64,000 nt of DNA, taken from Pseudomonas entomophila. GTDB taxonomy: Bacteria; Pseudomonadota; Gammaproteobacteria; Pseudomonadales; Pseudomonadaceae. Under the pieces are notes generated by a model. The model did no database searches. It was not told where the DNA came from and was given only the letters and a program-made list of their open reading frames with translations. Every line of letters begins with the position of its first letter. Position 1 is the stretch's first letter. Position numbers and translations under genes: made by a program. Shown here piece by piece: positions 33,687 through 42,358 of the stretch. The stretch covers positions 4,214,501 through 4,278,500 of the forward strand of contig NZ_CP063832.1 of assembly GCF_023277925.1 (NCBI RefSeq), written 5' to 3'.

Positions 33687-35546
33687 TCACCGGGTCGCCT
33701 GCAATCCTGCCAGCAACAACCGCTGGTACAACTCCTCCTTCAGCCCCTGCGGCTCACCCAGCCCCATGCGCGCCAACTGCGCCGCATAGACTTCGGGCGC
33801 CGGTGCGTCCAGCGCCGCCTTGCCCAGCCCCAGCACCTCGCTCAACGTGAACTTGCGCTTGAGCCAGTTCAGCGCCCGCAGCAGGTCGCGCTCTTCAGCC
33901 GTGAAATCGCTGCCCAGCGGATACTCCGGGAACAACCGTGGATGCCGCGCGCGAATCGCCTCCAGGCGCTCGGGTGTGTTGTCGGCGTAGCGCGTATCCA
34001 GCCTGAAATCCTTGGCCAGCTTGCCTGCTGCCTTGGCATGCGCCATCAACTCGCCTTGGAACCGTGAATCGCTGATCGCCAGCAACCGCGCGATCACCTC
34101 GCTGTCAGTCTGCCCGCGCAGGTCGGCGATGCCGTATTCGGTCACCACGATATCGCGCAGGTGGCGTGGGATGGTGCAGTGGCCGTAGGTCCAGAACAGG
34201 TTCGAAGTGACCTCGCCGCCCGCCTCGCGCCAGCTGCGCAACAGCAGGATCGAGCGCCCGCCCTCCAGCGCGTGGCCCTGGGCGACGAAGTTGTACTGCC
34301 CGCCGACACCGCTGAGCACCCGCCCGTCCTCCAGCTGGTCGGCTACCCCGGCACCGAGCAGGGTCATGCCGAACACCGTGTTGATGAAACGAGCATCGCG
34401 GCGCTGGCGGCGCTTTAGGCCTTCCTGGCCGTAGAGCTCGTTGATGAAGCTGATGGCAGTCATGGCGAAACGCGCGCGGTGCTCCAGCGGCATCTCGCGC
34501 AAGCGCTGGTAGAAGGACTGAGGGCCGAGGAAGAAGCCGCCGTGGATCAGCACGCCCTGCTCATCCGCCGGGCGGCGCACCACGCCGGCCTCGGCCAGGG
34601 CCAGCAGGCCATTGACGAACATCTCGCTGCAGCCGTACAGCCCCTGGGCGAACGTATCCAGGCCCCCTTCCCGCTCGGTCAGCGCCTGCCATGGGCCAAG
34701 ATCCAGTTCGTCGAGCAGCGCACGATAGGCTTCGTTGTCGCCCTGGCGCGCCAGCAACGCGGCGGTCACTGCATCGCCCATGGCGCCGATGCCGATCTGC
34801 AGGGTACCGCCGTCGCGCACCAGGGTGCTGGCGTACAGGCCGATGCAATGGTCCTGGGTGTTCACCGGCATGTTCGGCGTGGAGAACAACCGGCGCCGTT
34901 CTGGCTGGTCGATCAACAGGTCGAACTGCTCCAGGCCCAGCTCCGAATCGCCGGGCATGTAGGGCAGTTCGTCGTGGACCTGCCCCAGCACCAGAATGGT
35001 TTCGCCCGCAGCCCGGCGCCGCGCGATCATCGGCAGCAGGTCGAGGGTGATGTCGGGGTTGCAGGCCAGGCTCAGGTGGTCAGGACGCTCGGGCGTGGCC
35101 GCCACCAACTGGGCAATCAGGTTCAGGCCCTTGGCATTGATGTCGCGAGCGGCATGGCTGTAGTTGCTGCTGATGTAGTCCTGCTGCGCGGTTTCGCTGT
35201 GCAGCAGGCTGCCGGGCTGCATGAAGAACTGCTCGACGCGGATGTTCGACGGCAGTTGGTCATTGCGCAGGTCGGCGAGGTAGGTGAGCTCCTCGTAGTC
35301 GGCGAACACGCGCTCGACGAAGGGTTCGAGGAAGCACCGCTGCAAGCCGTCGCCAAGGGGCGGGCGGCCGAGGGACAGAGCGGTATAGATCGTCAGATGG
35401 CGCTCGGGCAGCTCACGCACCCGTGCATAGAGCGCGTTGACGAAGGCGTTGGGTTTGCCAAGGCCCAGGGGCAGGCCCATGTGGATATGAGCGGGCAGGC
35501 GACTCAGGACCTCGTCCACTGCCTGGTCGATGGGACAGCACTGCAT
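33687..35546 (-). CDS. Acetyl-CoA hydrolase/transferase family protein
   Basis: 619 residues, family I CoA-transferase-like (acetyl-CoA hydrolase family), with IGIGAMGDAVTAALL, a GGQYNFVAQ near the C-terminal domain and ATEYGIADLRG-like VTEYGIADLRGQTD. Members move CoA between acyl groups or hydrolyse acetyl-CoA using a catalytic Glu; the exact acyl group here is unknown. The ATG is supported by GGAGG 5 bases before it. It stands alone between a REP pair and the cytochrome gene. Confidence 0.85.
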   Translation of the reverse strand: MQCCPIDQAVDEVLSRLPAHIHMGLPLGLGKPNAFVNALYARVRELPERHLTIYTALSLGRPPLGDGLQRCFLEPFVERVFADYEELTYLADLRNDQLPSNIRVEQFFMQPGSLLHSETAQQDYISSNYSHAARDINAKGLNLIAQLVAATPERPDHLSLACNPDITLDLLPMIARRRAAGETILVLGQVHDELPYMPGDSELGLEQFDLLIDQPERRRLFSTPNMPVNTQDHCIGLYASTLVRDGGTLQIGIGAMGDAVTAALLARQGDNEAYRALLDELDLGPWQALTEREGGLDTFAQGLYGCSEMFVNGLLALAEAGVVRRPADEQGVLIHGGFFLGPQSFYQRLREMPLEHRARFAMTAISFINELYGQEGLKRRQRRDARFINTVFGMTLLGAGVADQLEDGRVLSGVGGQYNFVAQGHALEGGRSILLLRSWREAGGEVTSNLFWTYGHCTIPRHLRDIVVTEYGIADLRGQTDSEVIARLLAISDSRFQGELMAHAKAAGKLAKDFRLDTRYADNTPERLEAIRARHPRLFPEYPLGSDFTAEERDLLRALNWLKRKFTLSEVLGLGKAALDAPAPEVYAAQLARMGLGEPQGLKEELYQRLLLAGLQATR

Positions 35547-35614
35547 CGGGGCCTCCAGGGCGATCTGCGGGTTCAGGGGTTGGACATGAACCTTAGACCA
35601 TTGGTTGCCTGCAC

Positions 35615-35647
35615 CGGCCCTTTCGCCGGCACGCCGGCTCCTACCTG
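35615..35647. repeat. Single REP element
   Basis: CCGGCCCTTTCGCCGGCACGCCGGCTCCTAC, one unit upstream of the CoA-transferase family gene. Confidence 0.7.
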
Positions 35648-35663
35648 TGGCAGCCCACAAAAC

Positions 35664-35689
35664 AAAGCCCGCCATGAAAGGCGGGCTTT
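35664..35689 (-). terminator. Intrinsic terminator of the cytochrome c5 gene
   Basis: AAAGCCCGCC-N6-GGCGGGCTTT, followed on the minus strand by TTTGTTTTG, 18 bases after the cytochrome stop codon. Confidence 0.85.
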
Positions 35690-35707
35690 GCTGGAATCAG
35701 GCTTGGC

Positions 35708-36130
35708 TCACAGGCCGGACATCTTCTTGATTGCACCTTTGAGGTCATCGTCCGAGCAGTCCGCACAGGTGCCTTTCGGTGGCATGGCGTTGATCCCGGT
35801 AATGGCCTTGGCCAGGATGCCGTCGAGGCCGCCCTGGTGGTCGGCGCGCTCTTTCCAGGCCGCGGTGTCGCCGATCTTCGGCGCACCCAGCAGGCCGCTG
35901 CCATGACATGCATTGCAGTGCTTGGCGATGATGTCATCCGGTGTCTTGGCACCACCGCCGCCGGCTGTGGCGGCCACTTCCATGCCCTTGCACTCCTGGC
36001 CCTGGACGCACACCTGGCCTACCGGTGCCAGGCGCTTGGCGATTTCATCGTTGGTCGTAGCGTTTGCATTGATTGCCCAAAGGGCGAAAACGGCTGCTGG
36101 TATGGCCAGCATCTTCTTGATTTGGTTCAC
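35708..36130 (-). CDS. cycB: Cytochrome c5-like periplasmic cytochrome
   Basis: 140 residues from GTG 36130, supported by GAGGG upstream. A signal peptide (MNQIKKMLAIPAAVFALWAINANA) precedes one haem site, CNACH at 72-76, with Met116 in NAMPPKG as likely sixth ligand. Extra Cys pairs at 41/47 and 122/125 (TCADC) fit the disulfide typical of cytochrome c5. It is a small electron carrier in the periplasm, probably serving a terminal oxidase. The gene sits between the CoA-transferase and PuuR/PauR-like genes, as in other Pseudomonas. Confidence 0.88.
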   Translation of the reverse strand: MNQIKKMLAIPAAVFALWAINANATTNDEIAKRLAPVGQVCVQGQECKGMEVAATAGGGGAKTPDDIIAKHCNACHGSGLLGAPKIGDTAAWKERADHQGGLDGILAKAITGINAMPPKGTCADCSDDDLKGAIKKMSGL

Positions 36131-36266
36131 GCGAACACCCTCATGGTGGCTAATCACGCCCGCGGCCACGGAATTGCGAGCGTTGAAAAGTATAGCGGCA
36201 CTCCTGAAAGCGTGGAACGACCACACTCGGGGAAAGGGTATTGGCGAATCAATGCACTGCGCTGGA

Positions 36267-36815
36267 TCAAAAGTTCGACGGGGTCGCCGCGCTGATCAGC
36301 CGTGCCGGTTCTTCGAACGGGTTGCGGAAACGGTGCGGGCGGGTGCTCTCGAAGTAGTAGCTGTCGCCGGCCTCGAGAATGAATGTCTCGGTACCGACCA
36401 CCAGTTCCAGGCGGCCTTCGAGCAGGATGCCGGTTTCCTCACCGTCGTGGGTGAGCATCTCCTCGCCGGTGTCGGCGCCGGGCGGATACACCTCGTTGAG
36501 GAAGGCGATGGCCCGGTTGGGGTGCGACTTGCCCACCAGCTTCATGGTCACGGCGCCGTCGGAGATGTCGATCAGCTCATGGGCCTTGTAGACGATCTGG
36601 GTCGGGCTCTCGGGTGCCAGCTCGACCGAGAAGAACTCGACCATGGACATGGGGATGCCGCTGAGCACCTTGCGCAGGGAGCTGATCGACGGGCTCACGC
36701 TGTTCTTCTCGATCATCGAGATGGTGCTGTTGGTCACGCCCGCGCGCTTGGCGAGTTCGCGCTGGGACAAGCCCTTGAGCTTGCGGATGGCTTGCAGTCG
36801 TTCACCGACGTCCAA
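36267..36815 (-). CDS. pauR: PuuR/PauR-type XRE-cupin regulator of polyamine catabolism
   Basis: 182 residues: XRE helix-turn-helix at about 5-60 (LKGLSQRELAKRAGVTNSTISMIEKN) and a C-terminal cupin (about 105-180; GEEMLTHDGEETGILLEGRLELVV). This is the PuuR/PauR layout; PAO1 PauR (PA5301), the gene at this position, represses polyamine catabolism genes, and polyamine-type genes occur elsewhere in this window. The start is TTG at 36815, chosen because GGAGG lies at proper distance and the family N-terminus (MDVGERLQAIR) begins there. A PuuR-like half site lies 60 bases upstream. Confidence 0.85.
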   Translation of the reverse strand: MDVGERLQAIRKLKGLSQRELAKRAGVTNSTISMIEKNSVSPSISSLRKVLSGIPMSMVEFFSVELAPESPTQIVYKAHELIDISDGAVTMKLVGKSHPNRAIAFLNEVYPPGADTGEEMLTHDGEETGILLEGRLELVVGTETFILEAGDSYYFESTRPHRFRNPFEEPARLISAATPSNF

Positions 36816-36875
36816 AGCGTGCGCCTCCAGAAACGGTCGAGGTGGGGGAAGTGTGAACGATATGATGGCAATGCC

Positions 36876-36890
36876 GTTCAGTATTTACAA
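36876..36890. promoter_or_regulatory. PuuR-like site upstream of pauR
   Basis: CGTTCAGTATTTACA matches, in reverse orientation, 9 of 15 positions of the E. coli PuuR consensus as I recall it. The match is weak and could be chance. Confidence 0.25.
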
Positions 36891-36923
36891 CACACCGCCC
36901 CGCAGCCTGTCCGCTTCGGCGCC

Positions 36924-37997
36924 TTATTCGCCGATATAGTCCAGTGGCACGCGCTTGAGATTGCAGAAGATCTGGTAGGGAATGGTGCCGGCCTGCATCG
37001 CCACGTCGCTGGCCAGTACCTGCTTGCCCCACAGCTCGACCGGGCTGCCGACGGTGGCCTCGGGCACTTCGGTGAGATCGACGCAGAGCATGTCCATCGA
37101 CACCCGGCCGATCAACTGGGTGCGCTTGCCAGCCACCACCACTGGCGTACCGGTGGGTGCCTGGCGCGGATAGCCATCGGCATAGCCCATGGCGACCACG
37201 CCGACCCGGGTCGGGCGCGGGCTGATGAACTTGGCGCCGTAACCCACCGGCTCGCCGGCTGGCAGTTCACGCACGCTGATGATGCGCGATTGCAGGGTCA
37301 TCACCGGCTGCAGACGGGCCGCCTCGGCCTGCTCCACCTCGAAGGGCGTGGCGCCGTACAGCATGATGCCCGGGCGCACCCAGTCGCTCTTGATGTTCGG
37401 CCAACCCAGCACCGCCGGTGAGTTGCGCAAGCTGCACTCGGCGCTCAGGCCCTGGCGGGCCGCCTCGAACACCGCCACCTGTTGCTCGGTGGCGGCGGCG
37501 TCGAGTTCATCGGCGCGGGCGAAGTGGCTCATCAGCACGATGCGCGACACCTTGCCGCTGGCCAGCAGGCGCTGGTAGGCGTCCTGGTAGTCCTTCGGGT
37601 GCACGCCGACCCGGTGCATGCCAGTGTCCATCTTCAGCCAGATGGTCAGCGGCTTACGCAGCGGGGTTTTCTCGATGGCGTCCAGCTGCCACAGCGAATG
37701 CACCACGCACCACAGGTCGTGCTCGGCGATCAGCGCCAGCTCGCTGGCCTCGAAGAAGCCCTCGAGCAACAGCACTGGCGCCTTGATGCCCGCCGCGCGC
37801 AGCTCCAGCGCCTCCTCGATGCAGGCCACGGCGAAGCCATCGGCGTCGGCCTCCAGGGCCAGGGCGCAACGCACCGCGCCATGGCCATAGGCGTCGGCCT
37901 TGACCACGGCGAGGGCCTTGGCGCCGGTCAGTTCACGGGCCAGGCGGTAGTTGTGACGGAGGGCTTGGAGATCGATCAGGGCACGGGCGGGACGCAT
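36924..37997 (-). CDS. dadX: Catabolic alanine racemase
   Basis: 357 residues, PLP-dependent alanine racemase (type III fold). Lys33 in [10 protein letters not shown] binds PLP, and the second catalytic residue is the Tyr of VGYGAKF near 250. It converts L- to D-alanine, feeding DadA encoded 151 bases upstream on the same strand. ATG 37997 is chosen by the family N-terminus [17 protein letters not shown] and AAGG 8 bases before it; a longer in-frame extension would carry an atypical basic tail. The dadA-dadX order is shared with other Pseudomonas. Confidence 0.93.
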   Translation of the reverse strand: MRPARALIDLQALRHNYRLARELTGAKALAVVKADAYGHGAVRCALALEADADGFAVACIEEALELRAAGIKAPVLLLEGFFEASELALIAEHDLWCVVHSLWQLDAIEKTPLRKPLTIWLKMDTGMHRVGVHPKDYQDAYQRLLASGKVSRIVLMSHFARADELDAAATEQQVAVFEAARQGLSAECSLRNSPAVLGWPNIKSDWVRPGIMLYGATPFEVEQAEAARLQPVMTLQSRIISVRELPAGEPVGYGAKFISPRPTRVGVVAMGYADGYPRQAPTGTPVVVAGKRTQLIGRVSMDMLCVDLTEVPEATVGSPVELWGKQVLASDVAMQAGTIPYQIFCNLKRVPLDYIGE

Positions 37998-38105
37998 GGC
38001 GGCAGCCTTCTGGCAGTTCTGGTTATCGGTAAAGCCCCGGTGCGGCAGATGGGGGGTAGGTACCCACCGCGCCGGGGTGAGGGAACAGTGTTGGTTGCTT
38101 CGCGG

Positions 38106-38134
38106 CTGTAGGAGCGGCTTCAGCCGCGAAGAGG
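38106..38134. repeat. Single REP element
   Basis: CTGTAGGAGCGGCTTCAGCCGCGAAGAGG, between dadA and dadX. Confidence 0.75.
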
Positions 38135-38148
38135 CCGTTACAGGCGCC

Positions 38149-39453
38149 TTATTGCTGATGAACCGGCGCGCTCTGCCCGTGCTTGGCAATCTCGCGGCTG
38201 TTGCCATAACGCGAGATGTCCAGGCCTTCGGCGCTGATCTGCGGCTTCTTGCGCGCAATCAGGTCCGCCAGCAGGCGACCGGAACCGCAGGCCATGGTCC
38301 AACCCAGGGTGCCGTGACCGGTGTTGAGGAACAGGTTACGGAACGCGGTAGCACCGACGATCGGGGTACCGTCCGGGGTGGCCGGGCGCAGGCCGGTCCA
38401 GAAGCTGGCTTGGCTCAGGTCGCCGCCGCGAGGATAAAGGTCGTTGACGATCATCTCCAGCGTTTCGCGCCGACGCGGGTTCAGCGACAGGTCAAAACCG
38501 GCGATTTCGGCCATGCCGCCAACACGGATGCGGTTGTCGAAACGGGTGATGGCGACTTTGTAGGTTTCGTCCAGGATGGTCGAGGTCGGCGCCATGTCAC
38601 CGTTGGTGATCGGCACGGTCAGCGAGTAACCCTTGAGCGGGTACACCGGGGCCTTGATGCCCAGCGGCTTGAGCATTTGCGGCGAGTAGCTGCCCAGGGC
38701 CAGCACGTAGCGGTCGGCGGTTTCCAGCTTGCCGTCGATCCACACGCCGTTGATGCGGTCGCCGGCGAAGTCCAGGCGCTGGATGTCCTGGCCGAAGCGG
38801 AACTCGACGCCCAGCTTGATGGCCATGTCGGCGAGCTTGGTGGTGAACAGCTGGCAATCGCCGGTCTGATCGTTGGGCAGGCGCAAGGCACCGGCGAGGA
38901 TACCTTTCACGCTGTCCAGGGCCGGTTCAACGCGGGCGATGCCGTCGCGGTCAAGCAACTCGTAAGGTACGCCGGACTGCTCCAGCACGGCGATATCCTT
39001 GGCTGCGGCATCCAGCTGCGCCTGGGTGCGGAACAGCTGGGTAGTACCCAGGCTACGGCTTTCGTAGGCGATGCCGGTTTCGGCGCGCAGTTCGTCGAGG
39101 CAGTCGCGGCTGTACTCGGACAGGCGCACCATGCGTTCCTTGTTCACCGCGTAGCGGCTGGCGGTGCAGTTGCGCAGCATCTGCGCCATCCACAGGTACT
39201 GGTCGACGTCGCCGGTCAGCTTGATGGCGAGGGGCGCATGGCGCTCGAGCAGCCACTTGATGGCCTTGAGCGGCACGCCTGGGGCGGCCCAGGGCGAGGC
39301 ATAGCCAGGCGAGATCTGGCCTGCGTTGGCGAAGCTGGTTTCCATGGCCACCGCCGGTTGACGATCGACCACCGTGACCTCGAAACCTTGCCGGGCCAGA
39401 TAGTAGGCACTGGCGGTACCAATCACACCGCTACCAAGTACCAGAACTCGCAT
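38149..39453 (-). CDS. dadA: D-amino acid dehydrogenase (D-alanine dehydrogenase)
   Basis: 434 residues, FAD-dependent membrane-associated dehydrogenase. It begins [23 protein letters not shown] (GxGxxG at 7-12); [20 protein letters not shown] and [16 protein letters not shown] are typical of DadA. It oxidises D-alanine and other D-amino acids to 2-oxo acids, passing electrons to the respiratory chain. It is divergent from an Lrp-type gene, with a palindrome between them, and is upstream of dadX, so the set makes an alanine catabolic unit. Confidence 0.95.
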   Translation of the reverse strand: MRVLVLGSGVIGTASAYYLARQGFEVTVVDRQPAVAMETSFANAGQISPGYASPWAAPGVPLKAIKWLLERHAPLAIKLTGDVDQYLWMAQMLRNCTASRYAVNKERMVRLSEYSRDCLDELRAETGIAYESRSLGTTQLFRTQAQLDAAAKDIAVLEQSGVPYELLDRDGIARVEPALDSVKGILAGALRLPNDQTGDCQLFTTKLADMAIKLGVEFRFGQDIQRLDFAGDRINGVWIDGKLETADRYVLALGSYSPQMLKPLGIKAPVYPLKGYSLTVPITNGDMAPTSTILDETYKVAITRFDNRIRVGGMAEIAGFDLSLNPRRRETLEMIVNDLYPRGGDLSQASFWTGLRPATPDGTPIVGATAFRNLFLNTGHGTLGWTMACGSGRLLADLIARKKPQISAEGLDISRYGNSREIAKHGQSAPVHQQ

Positions 39454-39560
39454 TGTTTATCCCTCGCACGCGGCTTGCCGCAGACTTTTGTTGATATGGC
39501 ATGGATGCGCGCAGTATAAGAATCTCCGACCAGTGCTATTCACTATATAAGCGCCTATAT

Positions 39561-39580
39561 TTGGCGAGAATTCTCGGCAA
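39561..39580. promoter_or_regulatory. Candidate Lrp-type operator between dadA and lrp
   Basis: A perfect 12-bp palindrome CGAGAATTCTCG, extended to 20 bases by TTG/CAA arms with one G/G mismatch, about 29 bases before the regulator start and 108 before dadA. Confidence 0.5.
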
Positions 39581-39608
39581 TATCGCCTTTGACGGAGGGG
39601 CATCCCCT

Positions 39609-40097
39609 ATGAGAACCCAGCACCAGAGCAAACGTGAACTGGATAAGATCGACCGCAACATCCTGCGGATCCTGCAGAATGACGGCCGGATCTCCTTCAC
39701 TGAACTGGGCGAGAAGGTCGGGCTGTCCACCACCCCCTGCACCGAGCGCGTACGCCGCCTGGAACGCGAGGGGATCATCATGGGCTACAACGCCCGCCTC
39801 AACCCGCAGCACCTCAAGGGCAGCCTGCTGGTGTTCGTCGAGATCAGCCTGGACTACAAGTCCGGCGACACGTTCGAGGAGTTCCGCCGCGCGGTGCTCA
39901 AGCTGCCCCATGTGCTGGAGTGCCACCTGGTGTCGGGCGACTTCGACTACCTGGTGAAGGCGCGGATCTCGGAGATGGCGTCGTACCGCAAGCTGCTCGG
40001 CGACATCCTGCTCAAGCTGCCGCATGTGCGCGAGTCGAAGAGCTACATCGTGATGGAAGAAGTCAAAGAGAGTCTGTGCCTGCCGATTCCGGACTGA
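39609..40097 (+). CDS. lrp: Lrp/AsnC-family regulator of the dad genes
   Basis: 162 residues: an AsnC-type winged helix (DKIDRNILRILQNDGRISFTELGEKVGLSTTPCTERVRRLEREG) and a RAM effector domain (about 75-160; LLVFVEISLDYKSGDTFEEF, SGDFDYLVKARI). GGAGGGG lies at good distance before ATG 39609. Divergent Lrp-type genes (DadR/Lrp) activate dadAX in response to alanine, so the same role is expected here. The palindrome at 39561-39580 is the likely binding site. Confidence 0.9.
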   Translation: MRTQHQSKRELDKIDRNILRILQNDGRISFTELGEKVGLSTTPCTERVRRLEREGIIMGYNARLNPQHLKGSLLVFVEISLDYKSGDTFEEFRRAVLKLPHVLECHLVSGDFDYLVKARISEMASYRKLLGDILLKLPHVRESKSYIVMEEVKESLCLPIPD

Positions 40098-40101
40098 AGC
40101 G

Positions 40102-40455
40102 TCAGACCAGCACCTGACGGGTCGTGGCGATGAACTGATGGACCAGTTGCTCGGCCTCGGGCTCGATCGGCTGCGCCGGGCCGCGACCGCGAGGGCAGGC
40201 CAGGCGCGGGGTGGTGCCGAACAGGCGGCAGATCATCGGGCGTTCTTCATAGACCGTGCAGCCGTTCGGGCCCAGGTGCACGCAGTCCAGGCGCTCCAGG
40301 GCGGCCTCCTGCTCGGCCTGGGTCTTGCGCGGCAGGCGGGCCATCTCCTCTGTGGACGTAGTGACCGGGCCACAGCAGTCATGGCAGCCGGGCTCGCACT
40401 CGAACGAAGGAATGAGTTCACGCAGGAAGTGGATCTTGTGGCGGTTGCAGGACAT
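40102..40455 (-). CDS. YkgJ family cysteine-cluster protein
   Basis: 117 residues. The Cys pattern C-x3-C-x2-CC (ECEPGCHDCCG), then GCTVYEERPMICRLFG and CPRGRG, is the YkgJ/UPF0153 signature, thought to bind zinc or an Fe-S cluster; no function is established. ATG 40455 (MSCNRHKIHFLREL) is chosen over an upstream in-frame ATG inside the repeat region. It converges with the lrp gene, the two stops four bases apart. Confidence 0.82.
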   Translation of the reverse strand: MSCNRHKIHFLRELIPSFECEPGCHDCCGPVTTSTEEMARLPRKTQAEQEAALERLDCVHLGPNGCTVYEERPMICRLFGTTPRLACPRGRGPAQPIEPEAEQLVHQFIATTRQVLV

Positions 40456-40490
40456 GGCGGTGCGTCTTGAAGAGGTGGGGTGGATTATAG

Positions 40491-40572
40491 GCCCATTCGC
40501 CGGCAAGCCGGCTCCTCCAGGGCCGTGCGCAGCTCGGTTCCTTGTATTCGCCGGCTTGCCGGCGAACAGGCC
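40491..40572. repeat. REP pair (REPIN)
   Basis: CCCATTCGCCGGCAAGCCGGCTCCTCCAGG and TATTCGCCGGCTTGCCGGCGAACAGG as a degenerate doublet between divergent ykgJ-like and FAD-oxidase genes. Confidence 0.75.
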
Positions 40573-40615
40573 ATTTGCCTATCCTCCCCCATTCGCCTCA
40601 ACCCAGGAATCAACC

Positions 40616-41908
40616 ATGGTCCACTGCGCGCAGCACGCCGCCTCCTACTACGCCGCCAGCAGCGCGCCACACCCCGACCACGCCTTCCTGCAAGGCGAGC
40701 ACAGCGCCGACGTGTGCATCGTCGGCGGCGGCTACTCGGGCCTGAACACCGCTATCGAACTGGCCGAGCGCGGCCTGTCGGTCATCCTCCTCGAAGCCCG
40801 CAAGCTTGGTTGGGGCGCCAGCGGGCGCAACGGTGGGCAACTGATCCGCGGTGTCGGCCATGGCCTGGAGCAGTTCCTCCCGGTGATCGGCGAGGATGGT
40901 GTGCGCAGCCTCAAGCTGATGGGCCTGGAAGCGGTGGAAATCGTCCGCGACCGCGTCGAGCGCCACGGCATCGACTGCGACCTGACCTGGGGTTATTGCG
41001 ACCTGGCCAACAAGCCCGGCGAGCTGGAAGGCTTCGCCGAGGAAGCCGAGACCCTGCGCAACCTGGGCTACCGCCACGAACTGCGCCTGGTGCAGCCCGG
41101 CGACATGCATTCGGTGGTGGGTTCAGACCGCTATGTCGGCGGCCTGGTCGACATGGGCTCGGGCCACCTGCACCCGCTCAACCTGGCGCTGGGCGAAGCC
41201 GCCGTGGCCAGCCGCCTGGGCGTGCGCCTGTTCGAGCAGTCGGAAGTCACCCGCATCGAGTACGGCCCGGAAGTGAAGGTGCACACCGCGCAAGGCCGGG
41301 TGCGCGCCAAGGCCCTGGTGCTGTGCTGCAACGCCTACCACAACGACCTCAACCGCGAGCTGGGCGGCAAGGTGCTGCCCGCCGGCAGCTATATCATTGC
41401 CACCGAGCCGCTGGGCGAGGAGCGCGCGCGCCAGCTGCTGCCGCAGAACATGGCGGTGTGCGACCAGCGCGTGGCCCTGGATTACTACCGCCTGTCCGCC
41501 GACCACCGCCTGTTGTTCGGCGGTGCCTGCCACTATTCCGGGCGCGACCCGAAGGACATCGCCGCCTACATGCGGCCGAAGATGCTCAAGGTGTTCCCGC
41601 AACTGGCCGACGTGCGCATCGACTACCAGTGGGGCGGCATGATCGGCATCGGCGCCAACCGCCTGCCGCAGATCGGCCGCCTCACCGGCCAGCCCAACGT
41701 CTATTACGCCCAGGCCTACGCCGGCCATGGCGTCAACGCCACCCACCTGGCCGGGCGGCTGCTCGGCGAGGCTATCTGCGGCCAGCAGAGCGGGCGCTTC
41801 GACCTGTTCGCCAAGGTGCCGCACACCACCTTCCCGGGCGGTAAGCTGCTGCGTTCACCGTTGTTGGCGTTGGGGATGCTCTGGTACCGGCTCAAAGAAT
41901 TGGCCTGA
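40616..41908 (+). CDS. FAD-dependent oxidase, gamma-glutamylputrescine oxidase-like
   Basis: 430 residues, DAO family, with ADVCIVGGGYSGLNTAIELAERG as FAD site (about 32-52) and GHGVNATHLAGRLLGEAI near the C-terminus. It resembles PuuB/PauB flavoenzymes that oxidise gamma-glutamyl polyamines to aldehydes plus H2O2; P. putida carries such a gene at this position and PAO1 PauB4 (PA5309) is similar. The aldehyde would suit the kauB product encoded at 46726. AGGA precedes the ATG. Substrate identity is inference. Confidence 0.82.
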   Translation: MVHCAQHAASYYAASSAPHPDHAFLQGEHSADVCIVGGGYSGLNTAIELAERGLSVILLEARKLGWGASGRNGGQLIRGVGHGLEQFLPVIGEDGVRSLKLMGLEAVEIVRDRVERHGIDCDLTWGYCDLANKPGELEGFAEEAETLRNLGYRHELRLVQPGDMHSVVGSDRYVGGLVDMGSGHLHPLNLALGEAAVASRLGVRLFEQSEVTRIEYGPEVKVHTAQGRVRAKALVLCCNAYHNDLNRELGGKVLPAGSYIIATEPLGEERARQLLPQNMAVCDQRVALDYYRLSADHRLLFGGACHYSGRDPKDIAAYMRPKMLKVFPQLADVRIDYQWGGMIGIGANRLPQIGRLTGQPNVYYAQAYAGHGVNATHLAGRLLGEAICGQQSGRFDLFAKVPHTTFPGGKLLRSPLLALGMLWYRLKELA

Positions 41909-41918
41909 GTCGACCCCG

Positions 41919-41940
41919 TTCGCCGGCAAGCCGGCGAACA
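41919..41940. repeat. Partial REP element
   Basis: TTCGCCGGCAAGCCGGCGAACA, the palindromic core without the GTAGGAGC end, between convergent genes. Confidence 0.6.
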
Positions 41941-41948
41941 GGCTCCAT

Positions 41949-42179
41949 TCACTCCCGCCAGAACGGCTTGCACCCCTCCTCGCGGGCCTGTTCCCAGGTC
42001 AACCCGATGTCGCGCAGTTGGCGGGCATCCAGTTCCAACAGGGCCTTGCGGGTGCGCCAGCGATGCAGCATCAGGCCCCAGTGACTCAAGCCAGTGGATG
42101 GGTTGTAGACTTTGGTTCGCCCCCCCTCCTCCAGTTCCTTGGCCAACAGTTGCACGCGCACATCACTCAAGCCGCTCAT
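41949..42179 (-). CDS. Small DUF1127 protein
   Basis: 76 residues ending in the DUF1127 motif (LHRWRTRKALLELDARQLRDIGLTWEQAREEGCKPFWRE). ATG 42179 (MSGLSDVRVQLL) is preferred over the ATG at 42230 because GGGAG lies 9 bases before it. DUF1127 proteins are small basic proteins; some affect RNA turnover or phosphate and polyamine responses in other bacteria, but no function is known here. It is divergent from the MocR-type gene. Confidence 0.8.
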   Translation of the reverse strand: MSGLSDVRVQLLAKELEEGGRTKVYNPSTGLSHWGLMLHRWRTRKALLELDARQLRDIGLTWEQAREEGCKPFWRE

Positions 42180-42358
42180 CGCTGCGATCTCCCGATCAGT
42201 GGTTACCGTGGAACAAGCATGCGCGCTCACGCCGTCGACAATACAGACTCAAAGACGGCTTATTATTCCCATACAGAATTGGCGAGAAGCGGGCTGAATG
42301 GCGTATTTTTGCGCGATCTGTACTGGTCAGCACCCACACAGAACCCCAGGAGTATGCC

